DNA from: Streptomyces rubellomurinus
GTDB taxonomy: Bacteria > Actinomycetota > Actinomycetes > Streptomycetales > Streptomycetaceae
Assembly (NCBI RefSeq): GCF_000961885.1
Contig: NZ_JZKH01000039.1
Location: 8,209 to 72,208, forward strand
Length of the DNA: 64,000 bases
Direction of reading: 5' to 3'
Position 1 is the stretch's first letter. Each line of letters begins with the position of its first letter. The notes under the pieces were generated by a model. That model did no database searches. It was not told where the DNA came from and saw only the letters and a program-made list of their open reading frames with translations. Below are positions 7,002 through 14,311 of the stretch, in pieces. A program made the position numbers and the translations under genes.

Positions 7002-7934
7002 ATGAGCACACTGGTGGTGGGGTCGCGGGCCAGTCACCTGGCGCGAGCCCAGGTACGGGAGTTCCTGGCGCCGCTGCGGGAGCGCTTCCCCGACGTGGTC
7101 TTCCGCCACCAGGTGATCCTGGAAGGCGGTGACCAGGACCGCAGGACGGCCCTGTCGCAGGTCTCCGCCCGCTCCGGTGGGTCGGCGTTCTCGACGAACC
7201 AGGAGGCCGCCCTCGTCGCGGGTGAGGTCGACGTGATCGTGCACAGCCTCAAGGACCTGCCGACCGCCAATCCGCCCGGCCTGATCTTGCTGCCCCCGCC
7301 CGGCCGGGAGGACGTGCGGGACGCGCTGTGCGGATCGAGGCTGGCCGGCCTGCCACAGGGCGCCAGGATCGGCACCGGGGCGGCCCGCCGGATCGCCCAG
7401 CTTCTGCACGTTCGCCCGGACCTGGTGCCGGTGCCGATCCGCGGCAACGTCCCGCCGAGGCTGAACAAGCTCAAGACGATGAACCTGGACGCCGTCGTGC
7501 TGGCGGCGGCCGGACTCAAGCGCCTCGGGCTGGACGACGCGATCAGCGAGGTCCTGCCGGTCGAGCAGTTCCCCCCGTCGCCCGGCCAGGGCGCCCTGGG
7601 AATCCAGATCCGCGAGGACAACGACCTGGCCCGCGAGATCCTCTCCACCGCCGGCGACCCGGTCGTGGACGCGGAGGTGCGGGCCGAGCGGGCGATGCTC
7701 GCCGAGCTTCACGGCGGGTGCTCGGTGCCGATCGGCGCCTACGGCAAGGCCGAGGGCGACGTGCTGACCCTGCATGCCCAGGTCACCTCCGTGGACGGCA
7801 ACCGTCAGGTGGAGGCCCGCCTCTCCGGCCCGCTGAGCGAGCCGGAGAAGCTGGGCGTGCAGGTGGCCGGGCTACTGCTGGACCAGGGCGCGGAGGACAT
7901 CCTCGCCGCGATCCGGCCGACCGCCACCGTTTAG
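7002..7934 (+). CDS. hemC: hydroxymethylbilane synthase homologue B, prophage cargo
   Basis: This is the second member of the porphobilinogen deaminase family, 310 residues, ATG start behind GGGAG. Conserved features are VGSRAS near residue 6, Lys84-Asp85 in VHSLKDLPT, RIGTGAARR (Arg129-Arg130), IRGNVPPRL, the intact SPGQGALGIQIR stretch at 193-204, and the cofactor cysteine Cys240 in HGGCSVPIGAY. It is nearer the canonical pattern than homologue A except in the active-site lid. There GGKGLF of E. coli aligns with SGGSAF (residues 58-63) and the lysine is lost. The gene converges with the hemB-like gene, and the two stop codons overlap by four bases. Homologues A and B are clearly different proteins rather than a recent duplication. 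Confidence 0.88.
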   Translation: MSTLVVGSRASHLARAQVREFLAPLRERFPDVVFRHQVILEGGDQDRRTALSQVSARSGGSAFSTNQEAALVAGEVDVIVHSLKDLPTANPPGLILLPPPGREDVRDALCGSRLAGLPQGARIGTGAARRIAQLLHVRPDLVPVPIRGNVPPRLNKLKTMNLDAVVLAAAGLKRLGLDDAISEVLPVEQFPPSPGQGALGIQIREDNDLAREILSTAGDPVVDAEVRAERAMLAELHGGCSVPIGAYGKAEGDVLTLHAQVTSVDGNRQVEARLSGPLSEPEKLGVQVAGLLLDQGAEDILAAIRPTATV

Positions 7935-8899
7935 GCGCGCAAGCGGGCCAGGTCCAGGGCCGCGTAGGTGATGACCCGCTCGGCCCCGGCCCGCTTGAGC
8001 ATGGTGAACAGCTCCGCCAGCGGACGGAAGTCCCGCTTCCCGCTGGCCGCGTCGAGCGGCGCCAGGCGCAGGTACTCGCCGGAGACGGAGAACGGCATCA
8101 GCGGCGCCTGGGTACGGCGCTTGAGGGCCGTGAGGATGTCCACCGACAGCATCCCGGGCTCCAGCAGCAGCATGTCCGCACCCTCGCCGAGGAACGCCAG
8201 GCCGGTGTCCACGGCGGTCTCCGGGCTGCGGGGGCTGATCTGGAACGGACGGCGGGCACCCGAAGCCGGGGTGGCCCCCATGGTGGTCCGGTAGCCCTCG
8301 TAGAGGGCAGAGTCGAAGATCAGGTGCGGCATGGTCGCCACGTCCCGGTGACCGGCCTCGTCCAGGGCCTGGCGCACGGCCCAGGTGGTGCCCCGGGTCA
8401 TCGCGGCCGGGCCCACGATGTCGGCGCCGGCACCGGCCTGGATGACGGCCTGGGCCGCGATCAGCTCCGCCGTCGCGCCGAGGTCGACCCGTCCGCCCAC
8501 GGTCAAGTGGCACTCGCCGGTGTCGGTGTGACCGCACAGGCAGTTCTCCGTCATCACGGCCATGCCGGCCTCGGTGTCCTTGACGGCGTGGATCGCCCGG
8601 ACCATCAGGCTGTCCGGCGCGACCGCCCCGGTGGCCTGCTGGTCGCGCTTGAGGCTGCTGGCGAACACCTTCACCGAGCGGATGCCGGCGGCGGCCAGGT
8701 CCCGCACGGTCTTGGGGATCTCGGCGACGGTGACGGTCGGCATCGGCCGATCGGCGTCCTCGCCGGCCTCGCGGACCAGCAGGACCATGCTCAGGTCGGC
8801 CGCCGTCAGCTCGGGGCCCTCGAGGAAGCTGCGGACAGCCGGGCGGCCGTGCAGCCGGTCGGAGGCGTCGTGTGCGGTGGTGTGCTGGGTGATGGTCAT
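7931..8899 (-). CDS. porphobilinogen synthase (HemB) homologue lacking both catalytic lysines
   Basis: The family condenses two 5-aminolevulinates to porphobilinogen through Schiff bases on two lysines. The 322-residue product is a clear HemB fold member. It has ENCLCGHTDTGEC with the three zinc cysteines at 120, 122 and 130, GADIVGPAAMTRGTTWAVRQALD at 158-180, SVSGEY at 271-276 and a C-terminal KRAGAERVITYAALDLA. However, the first lysine segment (family pattern KFASxFYGPFR) reads IFDSALYEGYR, with Ile194 at the lysine position. The second (MVKP) reads LLEP, with Glu247. The N-terminal arginine-rich arm is also shortened. Established chemistry therefore predicts no porphobilinogen synthesis; a changed reaction, a binding role or a decayed enzyme are the options. 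It lies downstream of the RsbW-type operon and tail-to-tail with hemC homologue B. Confidence 0.87.
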   Translation of the reverse strand: MTITQHTTAHDASDRLHGRPAVRSFLEGPELTAADLSMVLLVREAGEDADRPMPTVTVAEIPKTVRDLAAAGIRSVKVFASSLKRDQQATGAVAPDSLMVRAIHAVKDTEAGMAVMTENCLCGHTDTGECHLTVGGRVDLGATAELIAAQAVIQAGAGADIVGPAAMTRGTTWAVRQALDEAGHRDVATMPHLIFDSALYEGYRTTMGATPASGARRPFQISPRSPETAVDTGLAFLGEGADMLLLEPGMLSVDILTALKRRTQAPLMPFSVSGEYLRLAPLDAASGKRDFRPLAELFTMLKRAGAERVITYAALDLARLRA

Positions 8900-9026
8900 C
8901 TCATCCCTCTCGGTCCGTGGTGTGTGGTGCCGAGGTGCGTGGAAGGGGGCGCCGACCGGTGTCGTCGGCGGCCGGCGCCCCCGGGCCCGCCCGCCCGGAG
9001 CCGGGGAACTCCGGGTTGGCGGGGGC

Positions 9027-9206
9027 TCAGGTGGTGTCGGGCGGGTCGCTGTCCGGGGCGGTGGCCACGAAGGTGCTGTGGGAGGTCTCCTGGTTGTGCA
9101 CGGTGATGCCCAGCAGGCCGATCACGGTGAGGTGCCCGAGCACGAAAAGGGCCTTGACCACGGGGTGGACCGTGTCGCGGTGCTGGCCGCGGTGCTGGCC
9201 GGTCAT
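9027..9206 (-). CDS. small single-pass membrane protein, unknown
   Basis: This is a 59-residue ORF. The ATG at 9206 overlaps the stop of the ATPase gene in an ATGA, so it is translationally coupled. The N-terminus is hydrophilic and His/Arg/Gln-rich (MTGQHRGQHRDTVHP). One hydrophobic helix at about 17-36 (VVKALFVLGHLTVIGLLGITV) is followed by a polar tail ending in PPDTT. Its coupling to an anti-sigma-type ATPase suggests a membrane partner for it, but no homologue is recognised. The next gene, hemB-like, starts 127 bp further on. Confidence 0.65.
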   Translation of the reverse strand: MTGQHRGQHRDTVHPVVKALFVLGHLTVIGLLGITVHNQETSHSTFVATAPDSDPPDTT

Positions 9207-9625
9207 GCCGTACCTCGCATCCGCAGGTCCGCATGCACGGTCTTGCCGAGCGTGATCGGGGTGACTCCCCACTGGCCTCGGGTGAGCTTGTGCACGAGAG
9301 CCAGTCCCCGCCCGCCCTCGTCATCCCGCCCGGCGTCCATCAGGACCGGCGTGATTCGGCTGCCGTCCGTGACCTCGATCCGCACCGTCCTGGCGGTGAT
9401 CCGGGTGATCTCGACCGTCATCCGAAGCTGGCAGCCGGTCTTGGCCGCGTTGCCCGCGAGCTCGGAGGCGATCAGCTGAGCGTCGTCGATCAGCTCGTCC
9501 ATGCCCCACTCGGCCAGCTTGTCGCGGACCAGGCGGCGGGCCGCTGAGGCCGACTCGGGCCGGTAGGGCAGGTGGGCGAGAGACGGCTTCTCGGTGACGG
9601 TCGCCGGGGCGGTCGCCGTGCTCAC
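9203..9625 (-). CDS. RsbW-type ATP-binding protein (anti-sigma factor/serine kinase family)
   Basis: The protein has 140 residues and a GHKL/HATPase_c fold. The N-box is LIASELAGNAAK (about 50-61), the G1 box VTDGSRITPV (about 86-95) and the G2 box GGRGLALVHKL (about 104-114). Relatives either bind sigma factors and phosphorylate anti-anti-sigma factors, as in RsbW and SpoIIAB, or act as partners of HTH regulators in Streptomyces. Both junctions overlap: its GTG start overlaps the stop of the 52-residue gene upstream, and its stop overlaps the start of the small membrane protein gene. It is thus the middle gene of a coupled trio. The sigma factor or regulator it acts on is not evident in the window. 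Confidence 0.88.
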   Translation of the reverse strand: MSTATAPATVTEKPSLAHLPYRPESASAARRLVRDKLAEWGMDELIDDAQLIASELAGNAAKTGCQLRMTVEITRITARTVRIEVTDGSRITPVLMDAGRDDEGGRGLALVHKLTRGQWGVTPITLGKTVHADLRMRGTA

Positions 9626-9780
9626 GAGGCCGGAAGCATCCGGGGGTCGGCGGCCGGGTGGAAGTCGGCCCAGCCGGCCGCCGCGGTGGCCAGGGTGCTC
9701 CGTCGCAGGCGCTCCCGGGCGGATCTGCGCGGCCCGGACGGCATCGGGGCGGGGTGCGGCGGGCGGCGGGTAGCGGCCAT
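9622..9780 (-). CDS. small basic protein translationally coupled to the RsbW-type gene
   Basis: This 52-residue reading frame runs from ATG 9780 (TGGAG upstream) to a TGA that overlaps the next start in a GTGA. The sequence is Arg/Pro/Ala-rich (MAATRRPPHPAPMPSGPRRS...), with a WADFHPAADPRML segment near the end. No domain is recognised. Support comes from the coupling and ribosome-binding site rather than from homology. In Streptomyces small proteins often accompany RsbW-type ATPases, which fits but does not prove a function. Confidence 0.5.
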   Translation of the reverse strand: MAATRRPPHPAPMPSGPRRSARERLRRSTLATAAAGWADFHPAADPRMLPAS

Positions 9781-9816
9781 CACGGGCTCCAGGGGATCAG
9801 CGGTGTGGTGGAAGCA

Positions 9817-9847
9817 CCGGTCCGGACCGCCTACGGGTCCGGACCGG
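9817..9847. promoter_or_regulatory. 12-bp perfect inverted repeat upstream of the coupled trio
   Basis: CCGGTCCGGACC and GGTCCGGACCGG flank a 7-bp spacer. It lies between the end of the XRE gene and the ATG at 9780. It could be a terminator for the XRE gene or an operator for the trio. The arms are themselves partly palindromic (GGTCCGGACC), which favours a protein-binding site. Confidence 0.5.
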
Positions 9848-9937
9848 GCTCATGCCCCGGGGATTCGCCTCTCGGGGGGCTGAGCACCACGATGCCGCTG
9901 ATGTAAGGCCCTGAATTTCACCAGAAGTGAAAGATCG

Positions 9938-11158
9938 TCAGATGCCCGTTCGCGTGATCCAGGTTGACAGCCGTACACTCCGGCGGCTAGCGGAGCGTGA
10001 CAGGGCGGTCACTGTTTCGCGGGCAAGCGGGTGCCGGGAGACCTGCTCGGGCGCGACCGCGAACGCGGCGTCCAGCTGATCAAGCGCAGCTTCGGGCTTG
10101 GCCATCCATCGGTAGGCGCGGGCGAGGTCGATGTGGTGGTGCCCGATCCTGGTCGGCGCCCACCCGGCCGGGAACCGCAGGCCCTTCGCGGCGGCTACCG
10201 CCTGGTCGTGCTCGCCGGCCTCCACCAGCGTCATCACCCGGTGGACCTGCACGTTCGTGGGGCCGAAGTGCAGCGACAGGTCGGGCTGTTCGCCGGTCTT
10301 GGCGGCGACCTTCTGGGCCTCGTCCAGGTGGTGCTTCATCACGTCCGTCTGCCGGGAGCGGGCGGCGACCACCGCGGAGCCGAGGTGAAGCTGACCCGTG
10401 GTTACCAGCGCACTCGGCGTCTTCGCATCGGTGCCCTCCAGGTGGCCCCGGCCGGACTCCTGGAGGCGCCGGCACGCTTCCAGGTCGCCGACGCGCAGGT
10501 AGGCGGTGACCCGCAGGTACTCGCGGGCGGCCCGAAGCGCGGGCGCCCGGTCGCCGGCCCGCTGAGCGGCCCAGTCCATCCGGGCCAGCGCCGTCGCCGA
10601 CAGGTCGCTCAGCCCGATCGCGATCCCGACCGAGTGCCCGCACCGGTAGGCCTCCGACAGCAGACCCCACGCCTGGCGCTGCTGCTCGCCGGTGAACTCG
10701 TGCGCGGCCGTGTGCAGCTCGACCAGGAGCCCCGGCAGCATCGCCACCATCGGCTTGTACTTCGCGGCCTGGGCCAGCGCGTTCACCTGCCGCACCGCAG
10801 CCCGAAGCGCCGGCAGAGCCCGCGGGCGCACAGCGTCCTGCGGCGGCAGGTCGTACAGGTCGAGCGTCGAACGGATCGGCCCCATCAGCGGGACCAGTGG
10901 GTCATCGGCCATTCCGTCACTGTACGAGGGCGGCTGAAGGTCGCCCGGTTCAACTCCCAAGGCCCTGGCGACCGCTGCCACGAACTCCGGCGTCGCCGGC
11001 TTGTGCCCCGACACCACCTTCGTGAGCAGGCTGTACGAGACGTGAGCGCGGTCGGCGAGCTGCCGGTGGCTCAAACCCCTCACATCCTCGTAGGCCGCGA
11101 TCCGCTGGCCGATGCTGATTCCGTCCGGAGGTGCCATGCTGGTCCCCATCCCGTGCAC
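9938..11158 (-). CDS. XRE family transcriptional regulator with C-terminal TPR-like domain
   Basis: This is a 406-residue DNA-binding protein. The N-terminal helix-turn-helix covers about 17-70 (GQRIAAYEDVRGLSHRQLA, then VSYSLLTKVVSGHKPATPEF). The rest is about 300 residues of helical repeats rich in Ala, Leu and Arg that resemble tetratricopeptide repeats, the layout of peptide- or ligand-sensing XRE regulators in actinobacteria. The start used is GTG 11158; an internal ATG at 11137 is an equally good choice. A CCCGTGTGCACGGG palindrome nine bases upstream of the GTG is a likely autoregulatory site. It points toward the RsbW-type trio and the hemB-like gene, so it is the best candidate controller of the cargo; this is inference. 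Confidence 0.85.
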   Translation of the reverse strand: MHGMGTSMAPPDGISIGQRIAAYEDVRGLSHRQLADRAHVSYSLLTKVVSGHKPATPEFVAAVARALGVEPGDLQPPSYSDGMADDPLVPLMGPIRSTLDLYDLPPQDAVRPRALPALRAAVRQVNALAQAAKYKPMVAMLPGLLVELHTAAHEFTGEQQRQAWGLLSEAYRCGHSVGIAIGLSDLSATALARMDWAAQRAGDRAPALRAAREYLRVTAYLRVGDLEACRRLQESGRGHLEGTDAKTPSALVTTGQLHLGSAVVAARSRQTDVMKHHLDEAQKVAAKTGEQPDLSLHFGPTNVQVHRVMTLVEAGEHDQAVAAAKGLRFPAGWAPTRIGHHHIDLARAYRWMAKPEAALDQLDAAFAVAPEQVSRHPLARETVTALSRSASRRSVRLSTWITRTGI

Positions 11159-11166
11159 GCCTTGAA

Positions 11167-11180
11167 CCCGTGTGCACGGG
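11167..11180. promoter_or_regulatory. palindrome at the XRE gene start
   Basis: The sequence CCCGTGTGCACGGG has 6-bp arms and a 2-bp centre. A second partial copy (CCCGTGCACG) lies just downstream over the start codon. This arrangement is typical of an autoregulated XRE gene. Confidence 0.5.
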
Positions 11181-11422
11181 ACCGTACCCCCGAATGCGCC
11201 CGCCCACAGATCGTTTCGGCAAGCGGCGTTGACGTCGAATCAGATCTGGCGCGACTTCCGCACCTGATCGTCGCGGGTGGTGGCCACCACGAACTCGGTC
11301 GTCGGATCGTGCGCCATACCTATCAGCCGGAAACAAGGGTCACAGGTCGGCCACGAACTGCTTCACAGGCGCACAGCCCCGGTAGCGTCAGCGGACACTA
11401 CACGACGCCCCAGGGGGGGACC

Positions 11423-11914
11423 ATGCGTATCCGTACTGCCACCGCGGCCCTCGCGGTCGGCCTGTTGGCCGCGGGCCTGACGGCCTGTTCCAGTACGAGC
11501 AGTGACAGCACGAAGGCGGCCGCGTCGGCGAGCAGCACGGCAGGTGCTCAGCCGACGTCGGCACCGGCGGCCGCCCAGGAGCCGGCACCGGCCGGAACCA
11601 CGGCGGCCGCGCCCGCGCCGGCGGGTACCGGGCCGGGCGGTCTGCCGCCGAAGCCGGACGCTGCCACGACGGCCAAGTACATCGCGGCGCTCACCGCGAT
11701 CGACCCGGAGATCGTCGGCGACAAGCCGGACCGCGCGGTGTCGCGCGGTCGTGATCAGTGCTCCTCGGTGGCCGAGTTCTCGAAGGACACGGCGAAGCTG
11801 GTCGACTTGACGAACAAGCGCTTCACCTCGCCCAAGCACCCGGACGGGTTCGGCGCCGAGAAGGCTGCGAAGATCCTCGTCGTCGTCCGGGCGAGCATCT
11901 GCCCGACGTACTGA
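11423..11914 (+). CDS. lipoprotein, DUF732-like
   Basis: The protein has 163 residues, starts at ATG 11423 and follows a purine-rich CAGGGGGGGA. It has a signal peptide of about 21 residues with a lipobox, LTAC, so the mature protein should be anchored by Cys22. A low-complexity Ser/Ala/Pro/Thr linker of about 50 residues follows. The C-terminal 80-residue domain contains two cysteines (DQCSSV and ASICPTY) and helices KYIAALTAIDPEIV and EKAAKILVVVRA. This pattern resembles DUF732 secreted proteins of actinobacteria, with a likely disulfide. It is transcribed away from the XRE gene. Function is unknown; a surface protein made by the lysogen is a fair guess. Confidence 0.78.
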   Translation: MRIRTATAALAVGLLAAGLTACSSTSSDSTKAAASASSTAGAQPTSAPAAAQEPAPAGTTAAAPAPAGTGPGGLPPKPDAATTAKYIAALTAIDPEIVGDKPDRAVSRGRDQCSSVAEFSKDTAKLVDLTNKRFTSPKHPDGFGAEKAAKILVVVRASICPTY

Positions 11915-12284
11915 ACCTCGAACGCGGCGATGCGCCCAACTCCCCCGGAGGCCAGTGGCGCATCGCCTGCCGGAGACGCCTGGCGCCCGCCGCGCCAGCC
12001 GCAACACGGGTGCTCCGCGTACTACCAGCGGGGGTTACGGAATCGGTTTGAGCGGATCCAGCGTCAGCCACTAGGGTCGACTTGACCTCGGGTCAGGCCT
12101 CGCTGCCCGCTGCGCACCAACCGTTCCGGTCATGGGTGGCTGCGGAGGTAGAGCCGTCGAGCGTCCGGGTGCGCTGATTCACGCGCGCCCCCTCTTGGCG
12201 CGGCCCCAGGAAGCCGCAACTCCCCGCTCTCCAGGCGTCCGGCCTAGCGTCCGCATTCTCCGCATGTGCCCTTGAAAGGCTAAA
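11915..12284. other. 370-bp gap without a recognisable gene
   Basis: Only reading frames with shadow-like composition are present on either strand. The last 40 bp hold the GAAAGG ribosome-binding site of the next gene. No strong hairpin or repeat was seen. Confidence 0.5.
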
Positions 12285-12521
12285 ATGACCGATATCTCCG
12301 TTTCCCCCAAGTCCGTCACCCAGGTCCTGCTCCAGGACGGCCAGTGGTACACCGTGAACACCGGAACGTTCACGATCGGCAGCTACCGGCTGCTGACCGA
12401 CAACGAGTTGATGGACCACCTCCTCGCCACCGAGGTGAGCACCCCCGGGTTCTCGTTCGAGGAACCTGGCGGGCGGACTGTAACCGGGCCCCTTAGCTCG
12501 ATTACAGCCATCCGCCGGTGA
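12285..12521 (+). CDS. small hypothetical protein
   Basis: The product has 78 residues, an ATG start and a good GAAAGG site seven bases upstream. It begins MTDISVSPKSVTQVLLQDGQWYTV and is a soluble, probably beta-rich protein with many Thr, Gly and aromatic residues and no membrane segment. Base composition is closer to AT than its neighbours, as is usual for phage accessory genes. It is followed by a strong bidirectional hairpin shared with the late structural operon that comes from the other side. No family is recognised. Confidence 0.68.
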   Translation: MTDISVSPKSVTQVLLQDGQWYTVNTGTFTIGSYRLLTDNELMDHLLATEVSTPGFSFEEPGGRTVTGPLSSITAIRR

Positions 12522-12555
12522 CGGCGGCAACAGACTGACCCCTGAAGCGCCGAAT

Positions 12556-12590
12556 CGCCCCCGCCCTGGCTCGCAGCCAGGGCGGGGGCG
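12556..12590. terminator. bidirectional terminator hairpin
   Basis: Perfect 16-bp arms (CGCCCCCGCCCTGGCT and its complement) surround a 3-base loop. It separates the plus-strand cargo genes from the minus-strand late operon. Confidence 0.85.
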
Positions 12591-12604
12591 TGGTGTTCAG
12601 CCGT

Positions 12605-12913
12605 TCACCGGTTCTGGAGTTCCTTGACGGCGCCCTCGATGCGGTCGACGGCGTCCCGCAGCGAGGTCCCGCTGTTGCGGCCCAGCTCGTGCTCGATGCT
12701 GGCCAGGCGCTCCATCACGCCGGGCCGGGCGGGGACTCCGGGTCGCGCCGGCGTGCCCTGCCAGTCCTCGGACCAGGCGTCGAGGGCCCGGTGCATCCGG
12801 CGAACGGTTCGCCAGAGGACGGCGAGCAGGGCGAGCACGGTCCCGAGGGCGGTGGCCCAGGCGGCCAGGGCGTCGACCTGGACGACGCCGGTCGACTCGG
12901 CAAAGGCGGTCAC
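12605..12913 (-). CDS. small phage membrane protein next to the holin
   Basis: The product has 102 residues and a GTG start that overlaps the holin stop (GTGA). One transmembrane helix lies at about 14-34 (ALAAWATALGTVLALLAVLW), followed by a basic stretch. The cytoplasmic part is predicted helical (VMERLASIEHELGRN...RIEGAVKELQNR, likely coiled coil). Small membrane proteins with this layout follow the holin gene in many Streptomyces phages and are sometimes grouped as DUF2746. It may be a second holin, an antiholin or a lysis regulator; the sequence alone does not tell. Confidence 0.72.
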   Translation of the reverse strand: MTAFAESTGVVQVDALAAWATALGTVLALLAVLWRTVRRMHRALDAWSEDWQGTPARPGVPARPGVMERLASIEHELGRNSGTSLRDAVDRIEGAVKELQNR

Positions 12914-13143
12914 GGGCGGCTCGCCGGGTCGATCCGGGTGGGCAGCAGGGCGGCCGTGTCGGCGCGGCCGATGAACACGCCGAGCGCGCCCTTGATGACG
13001 GCGAGGCCGGCCGGTACAGCTGCGATGGCGGCCGACTGGACGCTGGACAGGCCGGTGACCCCGCCGACCAGGAGCAGGCCTATGACGGCCTCCAGGTAGG
13101 TGGCGGCGGTGCGTTCGGCGAGGTCGACGAGGAGCTTGGTCAT
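12910..13143 (-). CDS. holin, phage r1t type
   Basis: This is a 77-residue protein with two hydrophobic helices (about 14-31, ATYLEAVIGLLLVGGVTG, and 39-60, SAAIAAVPAGLAVIKGALGVFI) joined by a short turn. The pattern TYLEAxxGLLL...AAIAAVPAGLAVIKG fits the r1t-like holin family. Holins make the lesions in the cytoplasmic membrane that start phage lysis. It follows the lysin gene by 24 bp on the same strand and overlaps the next gene, forming the lysis cassette. Confidence 0.8.
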   Translation of the reverse strand: MTKLLVDLAERTAATYLEAVIGLLLVGGVTGLSSVQSAAIAAVPAGLAVIKGALGVFIGRADTAALLPTRIDPASRP

Positions 13144-13167
13144 GGTGGTGTCCGATCTGGTGCGAGG

Positions 13168-14241
13168 TCAGGCGAAGAGTCGGCGCCAGGTCTCCGGGCC
13201 GGGGTAGCCATCGGCGTCCGCACCCGTCCAACCCTGGGCCTGCTGGAACGCCTGGACGGCCCGCCGGTCGGCTTCGCTCCACTGCGGGCCGGGGCCGATC
13301 CGGTAGGCGCCGCCGTAGCCCTTCGCGACCAGCTGCTCGCCGAGCTGGCGGACGTAGTCGTTGTTCTGCCCCGGGCCGAAGCACTCCCGACCGGGGAACG
13401 CAGGCGCGCCGCCGGGCAGGTAGCCGATGAGCTCCCGGAGCGAGGCCTCGCCCGGAACGCCGTCCGCGTCCGCACCGCCGTAGCCGAGGGAGCGCTGGTA
13501 GTCCGCGTAGTTCCCCGTGTCGGCATCCGTCCAGTCGGGCCCAGGCCCGACCTGGTAGTAGCTACCGAAGCCATGCGAGACCAGCGCCTCGCCTACGGCG
13601 GTCACCTGGGGACCCTGAGCACCGTAGCCGTACGCCAGCCCGTTGATCGTGGTCTGGTAGCGGGCCGGAGTCGGGTCCGGCGCGGGGGCGGGAGCGGGCT
13701 CGACCGAAGCGGACGGCGTACCGACGCGGGCGGACGGGACGCCGCCCAGCGCCGGGTCCGCGCTGACCGTCCCCTCCGGATAGTCGGGCACGCCGTACCC
13801 GTACGGCGACCCGGGGCCCTGACGCGGGCGCTGTCGGGCGTACACCCCGTCGCCCTGCGGCGAGCCCCCGGAGTTGGTGTTGCCCTCGATCGTCCAGATC
13901 GTGTCCTGGTCGTAGGCGACGACCACGCCGACGTGGTCCTGGCCGTGGCTGCCCAGGTAGAAGGGGCCGCCGAGCACCGGGTACTCGGTCCAGCGGCCCT
14001 GCTGCTGCCACCAGTCCACGGCCGTCGCGCACGACGCGGTGAGCGGCCAGCGCTCGGCCATACCCTCGGTCTGCGTGGCGCCCCAGGCGGTGAACGTTGC
14101 GCACCACGCCTGCCCCTGCGACCACTCGAGGCCCGGCACCGCCGGGGAGAACTTCTGGACGTTGTTCCACGAGCCGCCGCTGTCGCGACCCTCGTGGTAG
14201 CCCTCCTCGCTGGTGAGTAGGGCGACGAACTCATCACGCAC
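13168..14241 (-). CDS. phage lysin: cysteine peptidase/amidase domain with peptidoglycan-binding repeats
   Basis: The protein has 357 residues and starts at GTG 14241 with AGGAGG nine bases upstream. The N-terminal catalytic domain (about 1-160) has a CHAP-like order. A Cys lies in GQAWCATFTAW, a His in GHGQDHVGVVVAYD (read SHGQDHVGVV), and an acidic residue in IEGNTNSGG. A Pro/Ala linker (about 185-205) leads to two peptidoglycan-binding-like modules of the Streptomyces phage type, each with a GPGPxW, AD and DADG-xPG signature near 250-285 and 325-355. It acts at the end of infection together with the holin. It has no signal peptide, so release depends on the holin. Confidence 0.85.
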   Translation of the reverse strand: MRDEFVALLTSEEGYHEGRDSGGSWNNVQKFSPAVPGLEWSQGQAWCATFTAWGATQTEGMAERWPLTASCATAVDWWQQQGRWTEYPVLGGPFYLGSHGQDHVGVVVAYDQDTIWTIEGNTNSGGSPQGDGVYARQRPRQGPGSPYGYGVPDYPEGTVSADPALGGVPSARVGTPSASVEPAPAPAPDPTPARYQTTINGLAYGYGAQGPQVTAVGEALVSHGFGSYYQVGPGPDWTDADTGNYADYQRSLGYGGADADGVPGEASLRELIGYLPGGAPAFPGRECFGPGQNNDYVRQLGEQLVAKGYGGAYRIGPGPQWSEADRRAVQAFQQAQGWTGADADGYPGPETWRRLFA

Positions 14242-14311
14242 GGGTGCCTCCTGGCACATGAAAGTGCCCCCGACCGGAGTAGCGCGGGGGCGGTTGGGAT
14301 CGGGATGTGGG

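Noticed and set aside
7328..9106. Plus-strand frame of 592 codons across hemC-B and the hemB-like gene
   Set aside because: It is in another frame of real genes and is low-complexity Arg/Gly/Pro-rich; no domain is visible.
9658..9906. 82-codon plus-strand frame over the inverted repeat at 9817
   Set aside because: No ribosome-binding site and composition of a shadow; the minus-strand 52-aa frame has overlap and spacing support.
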